A stretch of DNA of 64,000 nucleotides from CAYVTZ01 sp964454685 (GCA_964454685.1 CAYVTZ010000002.1:77609-141608); one strand, 5' to 3'; shown: positions 41,738-51,193, counted from the stretch's first letter. Numbers and translations are program-made. Notes: generated by a model not told the origin, from the sequence alone.

Positions 41738-42385
41738 TTGGAAAACTTTGGCAGTTTGTTTCTTGAGTTATCAGGTGGTTTGGGCATCACGCTTGCGCTG
41801 TTTGCACTGACTTTGCTCTGCTCAATTCCGCTGGGTTTTTTGGGTTCGCAGATTAGCCTGGGCAAAAACAAAATTGTACGCGGCATCTATACGGTATATC
41901 TGGTCTTGATGCGCGGTACTCCGCTCATTTTGCAGGTGTTGTTCCTGTATTTTGGGCTGAACTTGCTGCTTGGCATCCCGATTGGCAAGTTTGAATCTGC
42001 TCTGCTTTCGTTTGTACTGAATTATACGGCATACTTTAGTGAAATCTTCCGCGGCGGTATTCAGTCCATTAACCGCGGGCAATACGAGGCTGCATCCGTG
42101 CTGGGCTTGTCCAAACGCCTCACCATGCGCCGCATTATCATTCCACAGGTGTTTAAAATTGTGCTGCCGTCTATGGGCAACGAGGTCATCAACCTCGTCA
42201 AAGACACGGCACTGGTCAGCATCCTCTCACTGGGTGATCTGCTCCAAATGGCAAACTCCGCTGCAATGCGCGAAGCAAGCATTATGCCCTTCATCGTCGC
42301 AATGCTCTTCTATCTCGCAATCAATACAGTCGTCAGCTTCGTGTTAAAGCGGATTGAAAGACGCATGAATTATTATCGGTTTTAG
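41738..42385 (+). CDS. amino-acid ABC transporter permease (HisMQ type)
   Basis: 215 residues with five predicted helices and the conserved loops TVYLVLMRGTPLILQ and GIQSINRGQYEAASVLGLS. It forms a homodimeric channel in this type of importer. The start is TTG at 41738, eight bases after AAGGAG; an earlier TTG at 41720 would remove the SD spacing. It is followed nine bases later by the ATPase gene. Confidence 0.94.
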   Translation: MENFGSLFLELSGGLGITLALFALTLLCSIPLGFLGSQISLGKNKIVRGIYTVYLVLMRGTPLILQVLFLYFGLNLLLGIPIGKFESALLSFVLNYTAYFSEIFRGGIQSINRGQYEAASVLGLSKRLTMRRIIIPQVFKIVLPSMGNEVINLVKDTALVSILSLGDLLQMANSAAMREASIMPFIVAMLFYLAINTVVSFVLKRIERRMNYYRF

Positions 42386-42394
42386 GTGAAATCA

Positions 42395-43156
42395 ATGACT
42401 ATTTTAGAAGCATCTCATTTATATAAGAGTTTTGGCGATATTCATGTCCTAAAGGACGTCAGTCTGACCATGGAGCGCGGACAGGTTGTTGCGGTCATTG
42501 GGCCTTCCGGCTCGGGAAAAAGCACGCTGCTGCGCTGCATCAACTGTCTGGAGCGCGTGGAAAAAGGTGTCATCTCCATCAGCGGCACACCACTGTGCAG
42601 CGAGCAGAACGGCAAATCGGTCTATCTCAAGGACGATGAATTGCGCCTTGCGCGGCTCAAACTCGGCATGGTCTTTCAGAATTTCAACCTGTTTCCTCAC
42701 TTGACCGTGCTGGAGAACATCACGCTTGCCCCCATTCATGTGGAGGGCACAGAAAAGGATGTGGCAATCGCAACCGCAAAATGGCTGCTCAATAAGGTCG
42801 GTTTGCTGGAAAAAGCCAATGCCTATCCCTGCGAGCTTTCCGGCGGGCAGAGTCAACGCGTCGCCATTGCACGCGCGCTAGCAATCGGACCGGATATCTT
42901 GTGCTTTGACGAGCCTACCTCCGCGCTGGATCCGGAACTGACCGGCGAGGTGCTCACCGTCATCAAGGAGCTTGCTGCCGAGCACATGACCATGCTCATC
43001 GTCACACACGAAATGGGCTTTGCAAAGGAAGTCGCAAATGAGGTCGTGTTTATGGACGACGGGAAAATCATCGATCGCGGTACTCCGGATGACCTCATCG
43101 TCAATCCCAAGGAAGATCGCATCAAACAATTTTTGAATAAGCTGATCAGTGTGTAA
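42395..43156 (+). CDS. amino-acid ABC transporter ATP-binding protein (GlnQ type)
   Basis: 253 residues. Walker A GPSGSGKST, the Q-loop MVFQNFNLFPHLTV, signature LSGGQSQRVAIARAL and Walker B ILCFDEPTSALDP are intact, and VTHEMGFAKEV is typical of the polar amino-acid group. ATG 42395 follows AGGTGA; a GTG nine bases earlier is possible. It completes a three-gene importer unit. Confidence 0.95.
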   Translation: MTILEASHLYKSFGDIHVLKDVSLTMERGQVVAVIGPSGSGKSTLLRCINCLERVEKGVISISGTPLCSEQNGKSVYLKDDELRLARLKLGMVFQNFNLFPHLTVLENITLAPIHVEGTEKDVAIATAKWLLNKVGLLEKANAYPCELSGGQSQRVAIARALAIGPDILCFDEPTSALDPELTGEVLTVIKELAAEHMTMLIVTHEMGFAKEVANEVVFMDDGKIIDRGTPDDLIVNPKEDRIKQFLNKLISV

Positions 43157-43236
43157 GCTCTATCTTATTTCCTGCAACAGGGCAACCACATTTTAGAGTA
43201 ACGCGAAACAGTTGAAACATATTTTGAACAAATGGC

Positions 43237-43279
43237 AACAGGTCTTACTACTTGCGATTCACAGGCAGTAAGACCTGTT
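43237..43279 (+). terminator. hairpin ending the amino-acid transporter operon
   Basis: Stem AACAGGTCTTAC/GTAAGACCTGTT (43237-43248 with 43268-43279) is followed by ATTTG. The T tail is weak but the stem is 12 bp. Confidence 0.7.
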
Positions 43280-43421
43280 ATTTGTACCATCCTCTCATAT
43301 CCGAAAATTCCAGGCTGCTAAACTTTATTTTTTGCAACAAAATCAGGTTTCTGTTTATTCTTTTGCGTGCCGTGTAAAAATATAACGTGACATCAGCAAC
43401 AGTAGAAAGGACGTAACGGAA

Positions 43422-44396
43422 ATGATTGAACAACAATGGTACGCAGTATTAAGCAGCAAGGAAGTCAAGGCTCACAAACTGCTGGGCATCAAACGTCTGG
43501 GCGAAAAAATGCTTTTTTTTCGAGGTCGCAACGGCGTTGTGCAGTGCATTGCAGATTTATGCTGCCACAGAGGCGCCTCTCTTGCCTTAGGAAAGCACTG
43601 CGGCGATACCGTCGCCTGCCCCTTCCACGGCATCGAATATGACGGCACGGGCAAGGCTACGGTGATTCCTGCCAGCGGCATGGCAGCGCCCGTTCCGCCC
43701 AACTTTAAAGTCAAGCACTATCATGTAGAGGAAGCACATGGCTTCATTTGGTTGTGGTACGGCGACGAGCGCGAAAGCTATCCGCCTCTTCCCTTCTTTG
43801 ACGAGCTGGATTCTATGAGTTATATGACCATCACCGACCCTTGGAAGGTGCACTACTCCCGTTGCATCGAAAACCAGTTGGACGCAGCGCACGTTCCTTT
43901 TGTGCATTATAATACCATTGGGCGAGGTAACAAAACAATTTGTGACGGTCCCAAGGTCGTCTATGACGATGAAACGATGACATTCTATGTGCACAACCTT
44001 GTGGACGATGGCAAAACCATCGGCAAAAAGCCGGATGAGATCACAGATTATCAGGATTGGTTTTCTCTGCAATTCCGATTCCCCAATATCTGGCAAAACC
44101 TGATTGCGGATAAGATGCGCGTTTTTGCCGCGTTTGTGCCTGTTGATGAAGAAAACTCCATGGTCTACGTGCGCTATTACCAAGGTTATGTCAAAATCCC
44201 GTTGCTGCGCGAGCTCACCAACTGGATCGGCAAACTGTTCTCCATCAAGGTGCTACATCAGGATCGGCGCGTGGTGGAAACCCAGCTTCCGAAAAAGACC
44301 GATTTGTACATGCACGAAAACCTGTTCCCCGCCGATTCCCCCATTCTCGAATATCGCAAAGTGCGGCAACGGCTCAAAGAGCAAAATCACGTCTGA
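43422..44396 (+). CDS. Rieske 2Fe-2S oxygenase-like protein (ring-hydroxylating alpha-subunit type)
   Basis: 324 residues. The Rieske cluster motif is CCHRG with CPFHG about 17 residues on (Cys-His pairs, about 48-70). The mononuclear iron site of oxygenases is present as ENQLDAAHVPFVH (about 149-161). Such enzymes use O2 to hydroxylate or demethylate small organics with a separate reductase; none is encoded nearby. AGAAAGGACG precedes the ATG. The protein is unexpected in a hydrogenase-bearing anaerobe; it may detoxify oxygen or aromatic compounds. It is monocistronic. Confidence 0.9.
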   Translation: MIEQQWYAVLSSKEVKAHKLLGIKRLGEKMLFFRGRNGVVQCIADLCCHRGASLALGKHCGDTVACPFHGIEYDGTGKATVIPASGMAAPVPPNFKVKHYHVEEAHGFIWLWYGDERESYPPLPFFDELDSMSYMTITDPWKVHYSRCIENQLDAAHVPFVHYNTIGRGNKTICDGPKVVYDDETMTFYVHNLVDDGKTIGKKPDEITDYQDWFSLQFRFPNIWQNLIADKMRVFAAFVPVDEENSMVYVRYYQGYVKIPLLRELTNWIGKLFSIKVLHQDRRVVETQLPKKTDLYMHENLFPADSPILEYRKVRQRLKEQNHV

Positions 44397-44449
44397 TTTT
44401 CTGATGTCTTTATCGGGTCAATATATAATATTTAACCATATATTATCTA

Positions 44450-44478
44450 TTGACTTTAATTTTATTCAATGTTATATT
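44450..44478 (+). promoter_or_regulatory. promoter of the small membrane protein gene
   Basis: TTGACT (44450-44455), a 17-bp AT-rich spacer and TATATT (44473-44478), 78 bases before the ATG. Confidence 0.65.
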
Positions 44479-44555
44479 TAATATAATGCATCAACAGCTT
44501 CGTATTATGCTAACGCAAATGCACAAAGCACTGACAATCACAGGAGGAAACAAAC

Positions 44556-44882
44556 ATGGTCGTTTCACTGAAATTTGTATTTGCCGCAACTATATTGGGC
44601 TTGTGTGCGCTGGCAATCATAGCGCAAATCTTCCTGTCCAGAAGAGAAAAAGCGCTTTTCGGGCTCATTCTGCCCATTGCCGCGCTTGCCATCTCTGTCT
44701 TTTTGTCCTTAACCCTTGTGTCCGATTCTATGACTGTGCCGGAATTGCTTGGGGCGCGCTTAGGCATGTTCGCCTCGGCAAATATCATCACCGTCATACT
44801 GCTGTGCATTTTTTTCTTCACCAGGCACAGCCAAAAGCAAAGCAAAATGCTCCGCCATATGCGTGTTCAAGACCTAAATTGA
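44556..44882 (+). CDS. hypothetical small membrane protein
   Basis: 108 residues with three hydrophobic helices (about 5-26, 35-56, 68-91) and a basic C-terminal tail. The loop SRREKALFGLILP lies between helices one and two. AGGAGG lies 7 bases before the ATG and a good promoter lies upstream, so expression is likely, but I recognise no family. It is followed by the 97-bp tandem repeat. Confidence 0.75.
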   Translation: MVVSLKFVFAATILGLCALAIIAQIFLSRREKALFGLILPIAALAISVFLSLTLVSDSMTVPELLGARLGMFASANIITVILLCIFFFTRHSQKQSKMLRHMRVQDLN

Positions 44883-44901
44883 CCACCGGCGGCACGGTGC
44901 C

Positions 44902-44981
44902 GCACCCAAACCGCGCACCATAATAGTACGCGATTTTTTCTTTTATGCTCGCGTTATGCCGCATCTTTTTCGATCACATTA
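44902..44981. repeat. 97-bp-period tandem repeat, copy 1
   Basis: 80 bases that recur, with scattered substitutions and no net length change, at 44999-45078. Both copies start GCACCCAA and end TCGATCAYATTA. Confidence 0.85.
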
Positions 44982-44998
44982 GCCACCAGCATGAAACT

Positions 44999-45078
44999 GC
45001 ACCCAAGTCGCGTACCATAACAGAACGCAATTTTTTCTTTTGCGCGCACGAGCTGTGGCATCCTTTTCGATCATATTA
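44999..45078. repeat. 97-bp-period tandem repeat, copy 2
   Basis: The second copy. Read on the minus strand it contains a 35-codon frame (ATG 45062 to TAA) whose core KEKIAFCYGTRLGC is matched in copy 1 by KEKIAYYYGARFGC. No SD is seen. Confidence 0.8.
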
Positions 45079-45108
45079 CAAAAATGCCCCTCGGTCAGCC
45101 GACGGGCA
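45079..45108 (-). terminator. terminator of the lon-engB-phosphoesterase unit
   Basis: On the minus strand TGCCCGTCGG-CTGA-CCGAGGGGCA is followed by TTTTTG, 42 bases after the phosphoesterase stop. Confidence 0.88.
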
Positions 45109-45149
45109 CTTTCATTTTCTGTGATTACAGGTTCGCACGGCAAGCATCC

Positions 45150-45842
45150 TCACAAAATTTCCTTCAACCGAAAATCCAGATAATCCGCCGAAACCAAATT
45201 ATAAGTAATGTTCTCCACCACCAGATCACTCAAATTCACATATTTGCAAATCTCACCATGCAGGTGCCCGAACACCACCTGCTCCACCGGATACCGCTCG
45301 ATGATTTCAGTCATCTCCGTGTGCAGTTGATCGGCGTACAGCGGTGGAAAGTGCATCAGCACAATCAACCGGTCGAACTTCCGCTTCTGCGCCGCCTGCA
45401 AGGAAAGCTCCAGTCGAATCTTCTCCCGATCGAAAATCTTCTGATCCTGCGCAGAAAAGCCCTCCTGCGGCAAGGTCCATCCACGGCTGCCGCAAAATGC
45501 AATGCCATCCAGCAACACGCAGTTGTTTTGCAGCGCATACGCCCCCTCGTGCAGCAGACTGTTCACTTTCCCCAGCGAACCCCACCAGTAATCATGATTG
45601 CCCCGCAGGAAAATTTTCCGCCCTGGCAATGCGCAGATGGCATAGATGTCCGGCTTCGCCTCCTCCAGCGTCATCGCCCAACTGATGTCACCGGGCAACA
45701 GCACCACGTCCTGCGCGCCTACACGCGCGTTCCAGTCCTCGCAGATGCGCTCAAAATGGTTTTCCCAGTGCGCTCCAAACACATCCATTTCCTTGGGCTT
45801 GGCAAGTGAAATATGCAAGTCTCCAATGGCAAAAACCTTCAC
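45150..45842 (-). CDS. calcineurin-like metallophosphoesterase
   Basis: 230 residues with the dimetal site motifs in order: GDLHIS, GDISWA, GNHDYWW, HFPP and GHLHGE. The substrate is unknown; the family includes predicted phosphohydrolases often placed near engB. The start is GTG 45842 with GGAGG upstream, overlapping the engB stop by four bases (GTGA). It ends the operon before a terminator. Confidence 0.92.
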   Translation of the reverse strand: MKVFAIGDLHISLAKPKEMDVFGAHWENHFERICEDWNARVGAQDVVLLPGDISWAMTLEEAKPDIYAICALPGRKIFLRGNHDYWWGSLGKVNSLLHEGAYALQNNCVLLDGIAFCGSRGWTLPQEGFSAQDQKIFDREKIRLELSLQAAQKRKFDRLIVLMHFPPLYADQLHTEMTEIIERYPVEQVVFGHLHGEICKYVNLSDLVVENITYNLVSADYLDFRLKEIL

Positions 45843-46447
45843 GCGTCCTCCCCAAGCATCAGTACCTCGTCAAAATACGCCAGCACAGCTTCTTTGCCCA
45901 ATTTATCGTGCGCAGAAACGGGAATCACGCGAAAATCCACCTCCGCCTGCACATTCTGCAACAAAAAATCCTTCACCAGCTTCGCAGCATGCGGCCGCTT
46001 GGACTTCGCAATCTTATCCGCCTTGGTCGCAAGCACCACAAACGGAATCCCGTATGCCGCAGCATATTCCACCATGTGCACATCCTCACGCGTTGGATTG
46101 TGCCGAATGTCCATCAAAATCGCCAACGCGCGCAACTGCTTCGCCACAGAGAAAAATCCCTGCATCATCGCATCCCAGCCTTCCTGCTCGGACTTCGCTA
46201 CCTTGGCAAACCCATATCCGGGCAAATCTACCAGATAAAACGCATTGTTCACCAAAAAATAGTTGATAAGCCGCGTCTTGCCCGGCTGCTTGCTCACATA
46301 CGCCAGCTTAAAATTGTTTGCGATAAAATTCAGCAGAGAGCTTTTCCCCACATTGGATTTTCCCGCAAACGCAATTTCCGGCAAGTCGTTCGGATACGCC
46401 GATGCCTCTTTGATACTCGTGGAGAACGCCACCTGTTTAATCTGCAT
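45839..46447 (-). CDS. engB: ribosome biogenesis GTP-binding protein EngB (YsxC/YihA)
   Basis: 202 residues with P-loop GKSNVGKSSLL, G2 threonine region (PGKTRLINYF), G3 DLPGYG and G4 TKADKI. It helps assemble the large ribosomal subunit and is usually essential. Its ATG lies inside the last codons of lon (11-base overlap), with GGGGAG upstream, and it is coupled to the phosphoesterase downstream. The order lon-engB is the one known from Bacillus. Confidence 0.97.
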   Translation of the reverse strand: MQIKQVAFSTSIKEASAYPNDLPEIAFAGKSNVGKSSLLNFIANNFKLAYVSKQPGKTRLINYFLVNNAFYLVDLPGYGFAKVAKSEQEGWDAMMQGFFSVAKQLRALAILMDIRHNPTREDVHMVEYAAAYGIPFVVLATKADKIAKSKRPHAAKLVKDFLLQNVQAEVDFRVIPVSAHDKLGKEAVLAYFDEVLMLGEDA

Positions 46448-48773
46448 GCGGTTTCTCCCCTACCAGCGCATGATGCAGCACCTCATTGACGTTCGATACA
46501 AAGATAAAGTGCAACTGCTGCTTGACATTGTCCGGCAGTTCTTCCAAATCATTTTGGTTATCCTTGGGTAAAATAATGGTGTGAATCCCGTGGCGCAGCG
46601 CCGCCAGCACCTTTTCCTTCACCCCGCCGATTTTAAGCACCCGCCCCGTCAGCGTGATCTCGCCGGTCATTGCAAGATCATGCCGTACAGGCGTCTTGGT
46701 CAATGCCGAAATCAGCGCAGTCACCATCGTCACACCCGCAGAAGGGCCATCCTTGGGGATCGCCCCCTCCGGCACATGAATGTGCAAATCCACCGTTTCG
46801 TTGATGTCTGTTGGAATTTTCCATTTTTTCGCCATGCCGCGCACCACGGATATCCCCGTACGCGCGCTCTCCTTCATCACGTCGCCCAGTTGCCCGGTCA
46901 GTTCGATCTTACCGTTCCCGTCCAAAACAGAGACTTCAATGGGCATGGTCTGCCCTCCCACCGCAGTCCACGCAAGGCCTGTCACCACGCCCACCGTGTC
47001 CTTTTTGATGCGATCTGTCTCACTGCGTTTTGGCAGCCCCAAAAATGATTTCAAATTGGAGCGCGTCACCTTGACCACTTCTTCCTGCTCAGCCGCGATC
47101 TTCACCGCCGCCTTACGCATGAGCGCCGCAATCTGGCGCTCCAAACTGCGCACGCCGCTCTCCGCCGTATATCGATGAATGATGTCCATGATAACAGAAT
47201 CAGAAATGCGAATCATTTTACGATCAATGCCATGCTCCTTCGCCTGCTTCGCAATCAAATGCCGCTTGGCAATGTTCAGTTTCTCCACATCCGTGTAACT
47301 GTCAATGTGGATGATTTCCATACGATCATACAGCGGGCCGGGTATGGTTCCCGTGTCGTTCGCCGTCGTTAAAAACAACACCTGCGAAAGATCAAATTCC
47401 ACATCCAAATAATGATCGCGGAATGTGCTGTTAATTTCCGGGTCTAACACTTCCAGCATCGCCGATGCGGGATCGCCACGAAAGTCTGAGGACATCTTGT
47501 CGATCTCATCCAGTAAAAACAGCGGATTCATGCTCTCTGCCTGCTTGATGGATGTGATGATGCGCCCCGGAATCGCGCCAATGTAGGTGCGCCGATGTCC
47601 GCGGATTTCCGCCTCATCGCGCACACCGCCCAGCGACATCCGCACATATTTTTTCCCCAGTGCCCGCGCGATGGACTTCGCAATGGAGGTCTTTCCCACG
47701 CCGGGAGGACCGGCCAGGCACAAAATCGGCCCGCGCATATCACTTTTCAGCTTCCGCACCGCTAAAAATTCAATGATGCGGTCTTTCACCTTCTCCAGCC
47801 CATAATGATCCTCGTCCAATATCTTGCGCGCATGCTGCAAGTCAAGATCATCCTCGGTATAAGCACCCCACGGCAGCGTAGTCAGCCAATCCAAATAGCT
47901 GTGAATCACGCTCACCTCCGGCGACCCGGAGGACATGCGTGCCATACGCGCCAGTTCCTTCTCGGCTTTGGTTCGCGCTTCCTCGCTCATGGGTAGCGCG
48001 GCAATTTTTTCGCGCAGTTCGTCGATCTCGTCCGCGTCGTTCTCCCCTTCGCCCAGTTCCTTTTGAATCGCTTTCATCTGCTCGCGCAGGAAGTATTCCT
48101 TCTGCGTCTGATCAATCTGCCGCCTTACATTGGTTGCGATCTCGCGGTCAATCTCAGAAATTTCAATTTCACGTTTTAAAATGCTCAATACCATTTGCAG
48201 CCGTTCCAGCACGTCCACACAGTCCAAAACGCGTTGCTTATCCGCCATCTTAATCGCGACATTCGAGGCAATCATGTCCGCAAACTTCCCCGGTTCCGCC
48301 ACTTCACTGATGGTAAAGAGCGTCTCCCCCGGCACTCTCGCACCCAGCGTGGCAAACTTTTCAAACAGGCTGTTGATGCGGCGCATGTACGCCTCCATCA
48401 CAATGGTATTGGTCTGGTCAAACTCCGTCTGTTCCTCAATGCTCTCCACCTGCGCTGTCAAATATGGCTCGGTCTGCGCATACGCCAAAAAGCGCGCACG
48501 GCGTTTTCCTTCCACCAGCACCCGCAGCGTTTCACCGGGCAGCTTCAAAACCTGCTTTACGGTGGCAATGGTGCCAATCGCATACAGTTCTTCCGCCTCC
48601 GGCATCTCCACCTTCAAATCCTTTTGTGCCACGAGAAAAATCTCTTTTCCCTGCACCACGCACTCTTCCACCGCAGCAACGGACATATCCCGCCCTACGT
48701 CAAAGTGCAATACCATATAAGGAAAAATCACGAGGCCGCGCAAGGCGACCATTGGCATCACTTGTATGTTCAA
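46437..48773 (-). CDS. lon: ATP-dependent protease Lon
   Basis: 778 residues: an N-terminal substrate domain (about 1-190), coiled coil (about 190-250), AAA+ domain with Walker A GPPGVGKT (355-362), and protease domain with Ser678 (DGPSAG) and Lys721 (GGVKEK) as the catalytic dyad. It degrades damaged and regulatory proteins. The start is TTG at 48773, eight bases after GGAGAG; in-frame ATG codons at 48758 and 48752 are less well placed. It is followed by engB and preceded by a hairpin that separates it from clpX. Confidence 0.97.
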   Translation of the reverse strand: MNIQVMPMVALRGLVIFPYMVLHFDVGRDMSVAAVEECVVQGKEIFLVAQKDLKVEMPEAEELYAIGTIATVKQVLKLPGETLRVLVEGKRRARFLAYAQTEPYLTAQVESIEEQTEFDQTNTIVMEAYMRRINSLFEKFATLGARVPGETLFTISEVAEPGKFADMIASNVAIKMADKQRVLDCVDVLERLQMVLSILKREIEISEIDREIATNVRRQIDQTQKEYFLREQMKAIQKELGEGENDADEIDELREKIAALPMSEEARTKAEKELARMARMSSGSPEVSVIHSYLDWLTTLPWGAYTEDDLDLQHARKILDEDHYGLEKVKDRIIEFLAVRKLKSDMRGPILCLAGPPGVGKTSIAKSIARALGKKYVRMSLGGVRDEAEIRGHRRTYIGAIPGRIITSIKQAESMNPLFLLDEIDKMSSDFRGDPASAMLEVLDPEINSTFRDHYLDVEFDLSQVLFLTTANDTGTIPGPLYDRMEIIHIDSYTDVEKLNIAKRHLIAKQAKEHGIDRKMIRISDSVIMDIIHRYTAESGVRSLERQIAALMRKAAVKIAAEQEEVVKVTRSNLKSFLGLPKRSETDRIKKDTVGVVTGLAWTAVGGQTMPIEVSVLDGNGKIELTGQLGDVMKESARTGISVVRGMAKKWKIPTDINETVDLHIHVPEGAIPKDGPSAGVTMVTALISALTKTPVRHDLAMTGEITLTGRVLKIGGVKEKVLAALRHGIHTIILPKDNQNDLEELPDNVKQQLHFIFVSNVNEVLHHALVGEKPHAD

Positions 48774-48805
48774 AATCGATTCTCTCCTTTGTTTTCGTAT
48801 ATATC

Positions 48806-48844
48806 AAACCCCCGCACGCAATTCGCAGCCACGGGGGTTTTTGA
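48806..48844. terminator. hairpin between clpX and lon
   Basis: Stem AAACCCCCG/CGGGGGTTT (48806-48814 with 48832-48840) carries T-rich flanks on both sides. Minus-strand reading gives GGGGGTTTGATAT, so termination of clpX transcripts is likely partial. The rest of 48845-48998 holds a GC hairpin (CCCCTTCGC/GCGGAGGGG) and no gene. Confidence 0.55.
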
Positions 48845-48998
48845 TTTCTATGCACCTGCGTCTCGAACTCAGGATCCCATATTACGTCCGCTCACACACC
48901 GTTCATCCACTCGTTGTACGCCTGACATACCGTCGCTGGCGCAGGATAACACTGCGTGCTTCCCCTTCGCAAAGCGGAGGGGCTCGGTTCCGCGCACC

Positions 48999-50291
48999 TT
49001 AGGATGCCGTCTCCTTGGACTTCTTTTTCGGTGCCGGAGTCGCAGCTGCCGGAATCGCCTTTTGCTTTTCTCCCACCACCAGGATGGGTTTGTTGTTATC
49101 GATGGTTTCCTCTGTGATCACGCATTTCAAGATGTCGTCACGCGAAGGAATGTCGAACATAATATCCATCATCGAGGATTCCATAATGCTGCGCAGACCA
49201 CGCGCACCCGTTTTGCGTTCAATGGCAAGCTCTGCCACTTTGCGCAGCGCCTTTTCCTCGAATTCCAGTTCCACGCCGTCAATCGCAAACATCTTCTTAA
49301 ACTGCTTGGTGATCGCATTTTTCGGCTTGGTCAAAATCTCAATCAGCGCCGCTTCATCCAGTGAATGCAGGTTGACCACCACGGGCAGTCTGCCTACAAA
49401 TTCCGGAATCAGTCCAAACTTGAGTAAGTCCTCCGGCTGCACCTGCTCCAGCAGCTGACCTTCGTCCTTCTCTTTCTTGCTCTTGATGTCCGCACCAAAT
49501 CCCATCATCTTTTTGCCGACGCGCTGCTCCACGATGGAAGATAGCCCATCAAACGCGCCGCCGCATAAGAACAAAATGTTTGTTGTGTCAATCTGCAAAA
49601 ACTCCTGATGCGGATGTTTTCTGCCGCCTTGCGGTGGCACGCTCGCAACCGTACCCTCTAAAATCTTCAGCAGCGCCTGCTGCACACCCTCGCCGGACAC
49701 ATCCCGCGTGATAGACGGGTTCTCCGTCTTACGCGCAATCTTGTCGATCTCGTCGATGTAGATAATGCCCTTCTGCGCAAGGTCGATGTTATAGTCCGCC
49801 GCCTGAATCAGCTTGAGCAAAATGTTTTCCACATCCTCGCCGACATACCCCGCCTCGGTGAGCGACGTTGCATCCGCAATCGCAAAGGGCACGTTCAGCA
49901 CCTTCGCCAGCGTCTGCGCCAGCAGTGTCTTGCCGCTACCCGTCGGGCCCAGCATCAAAACATTGCTCTTTTGCAGCTCCGTGTCATCCTCCACTTTGCT
50001 TTCCACACGCTTATAATGATTATATACCGCAACCGCAAGATATTTTTTCGCTTTTTCCTGTCCGATCACATATTCGTCCAGTGTCCGCAAAATCTCTGCC
50101 GGAATCGGCAGATTAAATTCCTGCTCTTGCTCTTCCTTTTCGTTTCCCTCCGCGATAATCTCATTGCACAGGGCAATGCACTCATCACAGATGTATACGC
50201 CCGGACCCGCAACCAGTCGCTTTACTTCGTCGGATGCTTTTCCGCAGAAGGTGCAACGCACGACGTCCTTATCTCCAAAATCATTGTACAT
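48999..50291 (-). CDS. clpX: ATP-dependent Clp protease ATP-binding subunit ClpX
   Basis: 430 residues. The N-terminal zinc-binding domain has C13, C16, C35 and C38; Walker A is GPTGSGKT (115-122), with pore loop GYVG, Walker B IIYIDEIDKI, and an IGF-like region for ClpP docking (MGFGAD). It unfolds substrates and feeds them to ClpP. ATG 50291 follows GGTGAAAAG; a longer in-frame start at 50324 is not supported by an SD. It lies about 200 bases after clpP and 225 before lon. Confidence 0.97.
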   Translation of the reverse strand: MYNDFGDKDVVRCTFCGKASDEVKRLVAGPGVYICDECIALCNEIIAEGNEKEEQEQEFNLPIPAEILRTLDEYVIGQEKAKKYLAVAVYNHYKRVESKVEDDTELQKSNVLMLGPTGSGKTLLAQTLAKVLNVPFAIADATSLTEAGYVGEDVENILLKLIQAADYNIDLAQKGIIYIDEIDKIARKTENPSITRDVSGEGVQQALLKILEGTVASVPPQGGRKHPHQEFLQIDTTNILFLCGGAFDGLSSIVEQRVGKKMMGFGADIKSKKEKDEGQLLEQVQPEDLLKFGLIPEFVGRLPVVVNLHSLDEAALIEILTKPKNAITKQFKKMFAIDGVELEFEEKALRKVAELAIERKTGARGLRSIMESSMMDIMFDIPSRDDILKCVITEETIDNNKPILVVGEKQKAIPAAATPAPKKKSKETAS

Positions 50292-50493
50292 CTTTTCACC
50301 AATCTCAATACTATTCTCCGTCAAAAAGCATTCTATGTTTTTTGACCCGCGTCATTTCGCGGATCGCAGCACGCTGCTTGCATGTTGCGACAGGAAAGCG
50401 TTTGTTACGTTCCTCGGATCAGACAAAGCTCATCCAATATGATATGCAAGATAGAAAACGAGTTGTTCCGCTTTCTATCCTGAATTCGTCTGA

Positions 50494-51078
50494 TTATTGT
50501 TTGGGCTGGATGATCTCATCCACAATACCGTATTTCAGCGCTTCTTCCGCACCCATAAAGTAGTCGCGTTCCATATCCGCTTCCACTTTTTCTAACGGCT
50601 GACCGGTACGTTCACTCATAATTCGGGTCATTTTCTTCTTGAAGTCCAAAATACGCTGCGCATGAATGGCAATGTCAGTCGCCTGACCGCTTGCGCCGCC
50701 TAAAGGCTGATGAATCATGATTTCGCTGTTGGGCAGTGCCTTGCGCTTGCCCTTCGCGCCCGCCGTCATCAAAAACGCGCCCATGGATGCCGCCATACCA
50801 ATACAAATCGTGCTCACATCACATTTAATGTACTGCATCGTGTCATAAATCGCCATACCTGCGGTCGTGGAACCGCCGGGACTGTTGATGTATAAGTATA
50901 TGTCCTTGTCCGGATCCTCCGCCTCAAGGAAAATGAGCTGCGCAACCACAAGGTTCGCCATCCCGTCCTCGATCTCGCCGGTCAAAAAGATGATTCTGTC
51001 CTTGAGCAATCTCGAAAAAATATCATAAGAGCGCTCGCCTCTATTGGTCTGTTCTACTACAATGGGTACTAAACTCAT
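50494..51078 (-). CDS. clpP: ATP-dependent Clp protease proteolytic subunit ClpP
   Basis: 194 residues with the catalytic triad Ser98 (GMAASMGAF), His123 (MIHQPLGG) and Asp172 (ERDYFM). It forms the tetradecameric chamber used with ClpX. ATG 51078 follows GGAGG at 11 bases, somewhat long spacing. It lies 115 bases after tig on the same strand. The 202-base gap to clpX contains an inverted repeat (GATAGAAA/TTTCTATC, around 50450-50480) that might be an RNA hairpin. Confidence 0.98.
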   Translation of the reverse strand: MSLVPIVVEQTNRGERSYDIFSRLLKDRIIFLTGEIEDGMANLVVAQLIFLEAEDPDKDIYLYINSPGGSTTAGMAIYDTMQYIKCDVSTICIGMAASMGAFLMTAGAKGKRKALPNSEIMIHQPLGGASGQATDIAIHAQRILDFKKKMTRIMSERTGQPLEKVEADMERDYFMGAEEALKYGIVDEIIQPKQ

Positions 51079-51193
51079 ATCTTGTTTTGCCTCCGTTCCT
51101 GTTCCTGAAGCCAAACGCGGTTGCTACAGAGCGCAGCATGCACATTGCCCCGATGTACCATTCGGGGCAGCGTCACGCCGATTTTATTCTGTA

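Noticed and set aside
48845..48900. GTTCGAGAC on the minus strand resembling a tRNA T-loop
   Set aside because: The T-stem has a mismatch and no D-arm, anticodon arm or acceptor stem can be drawn around it.
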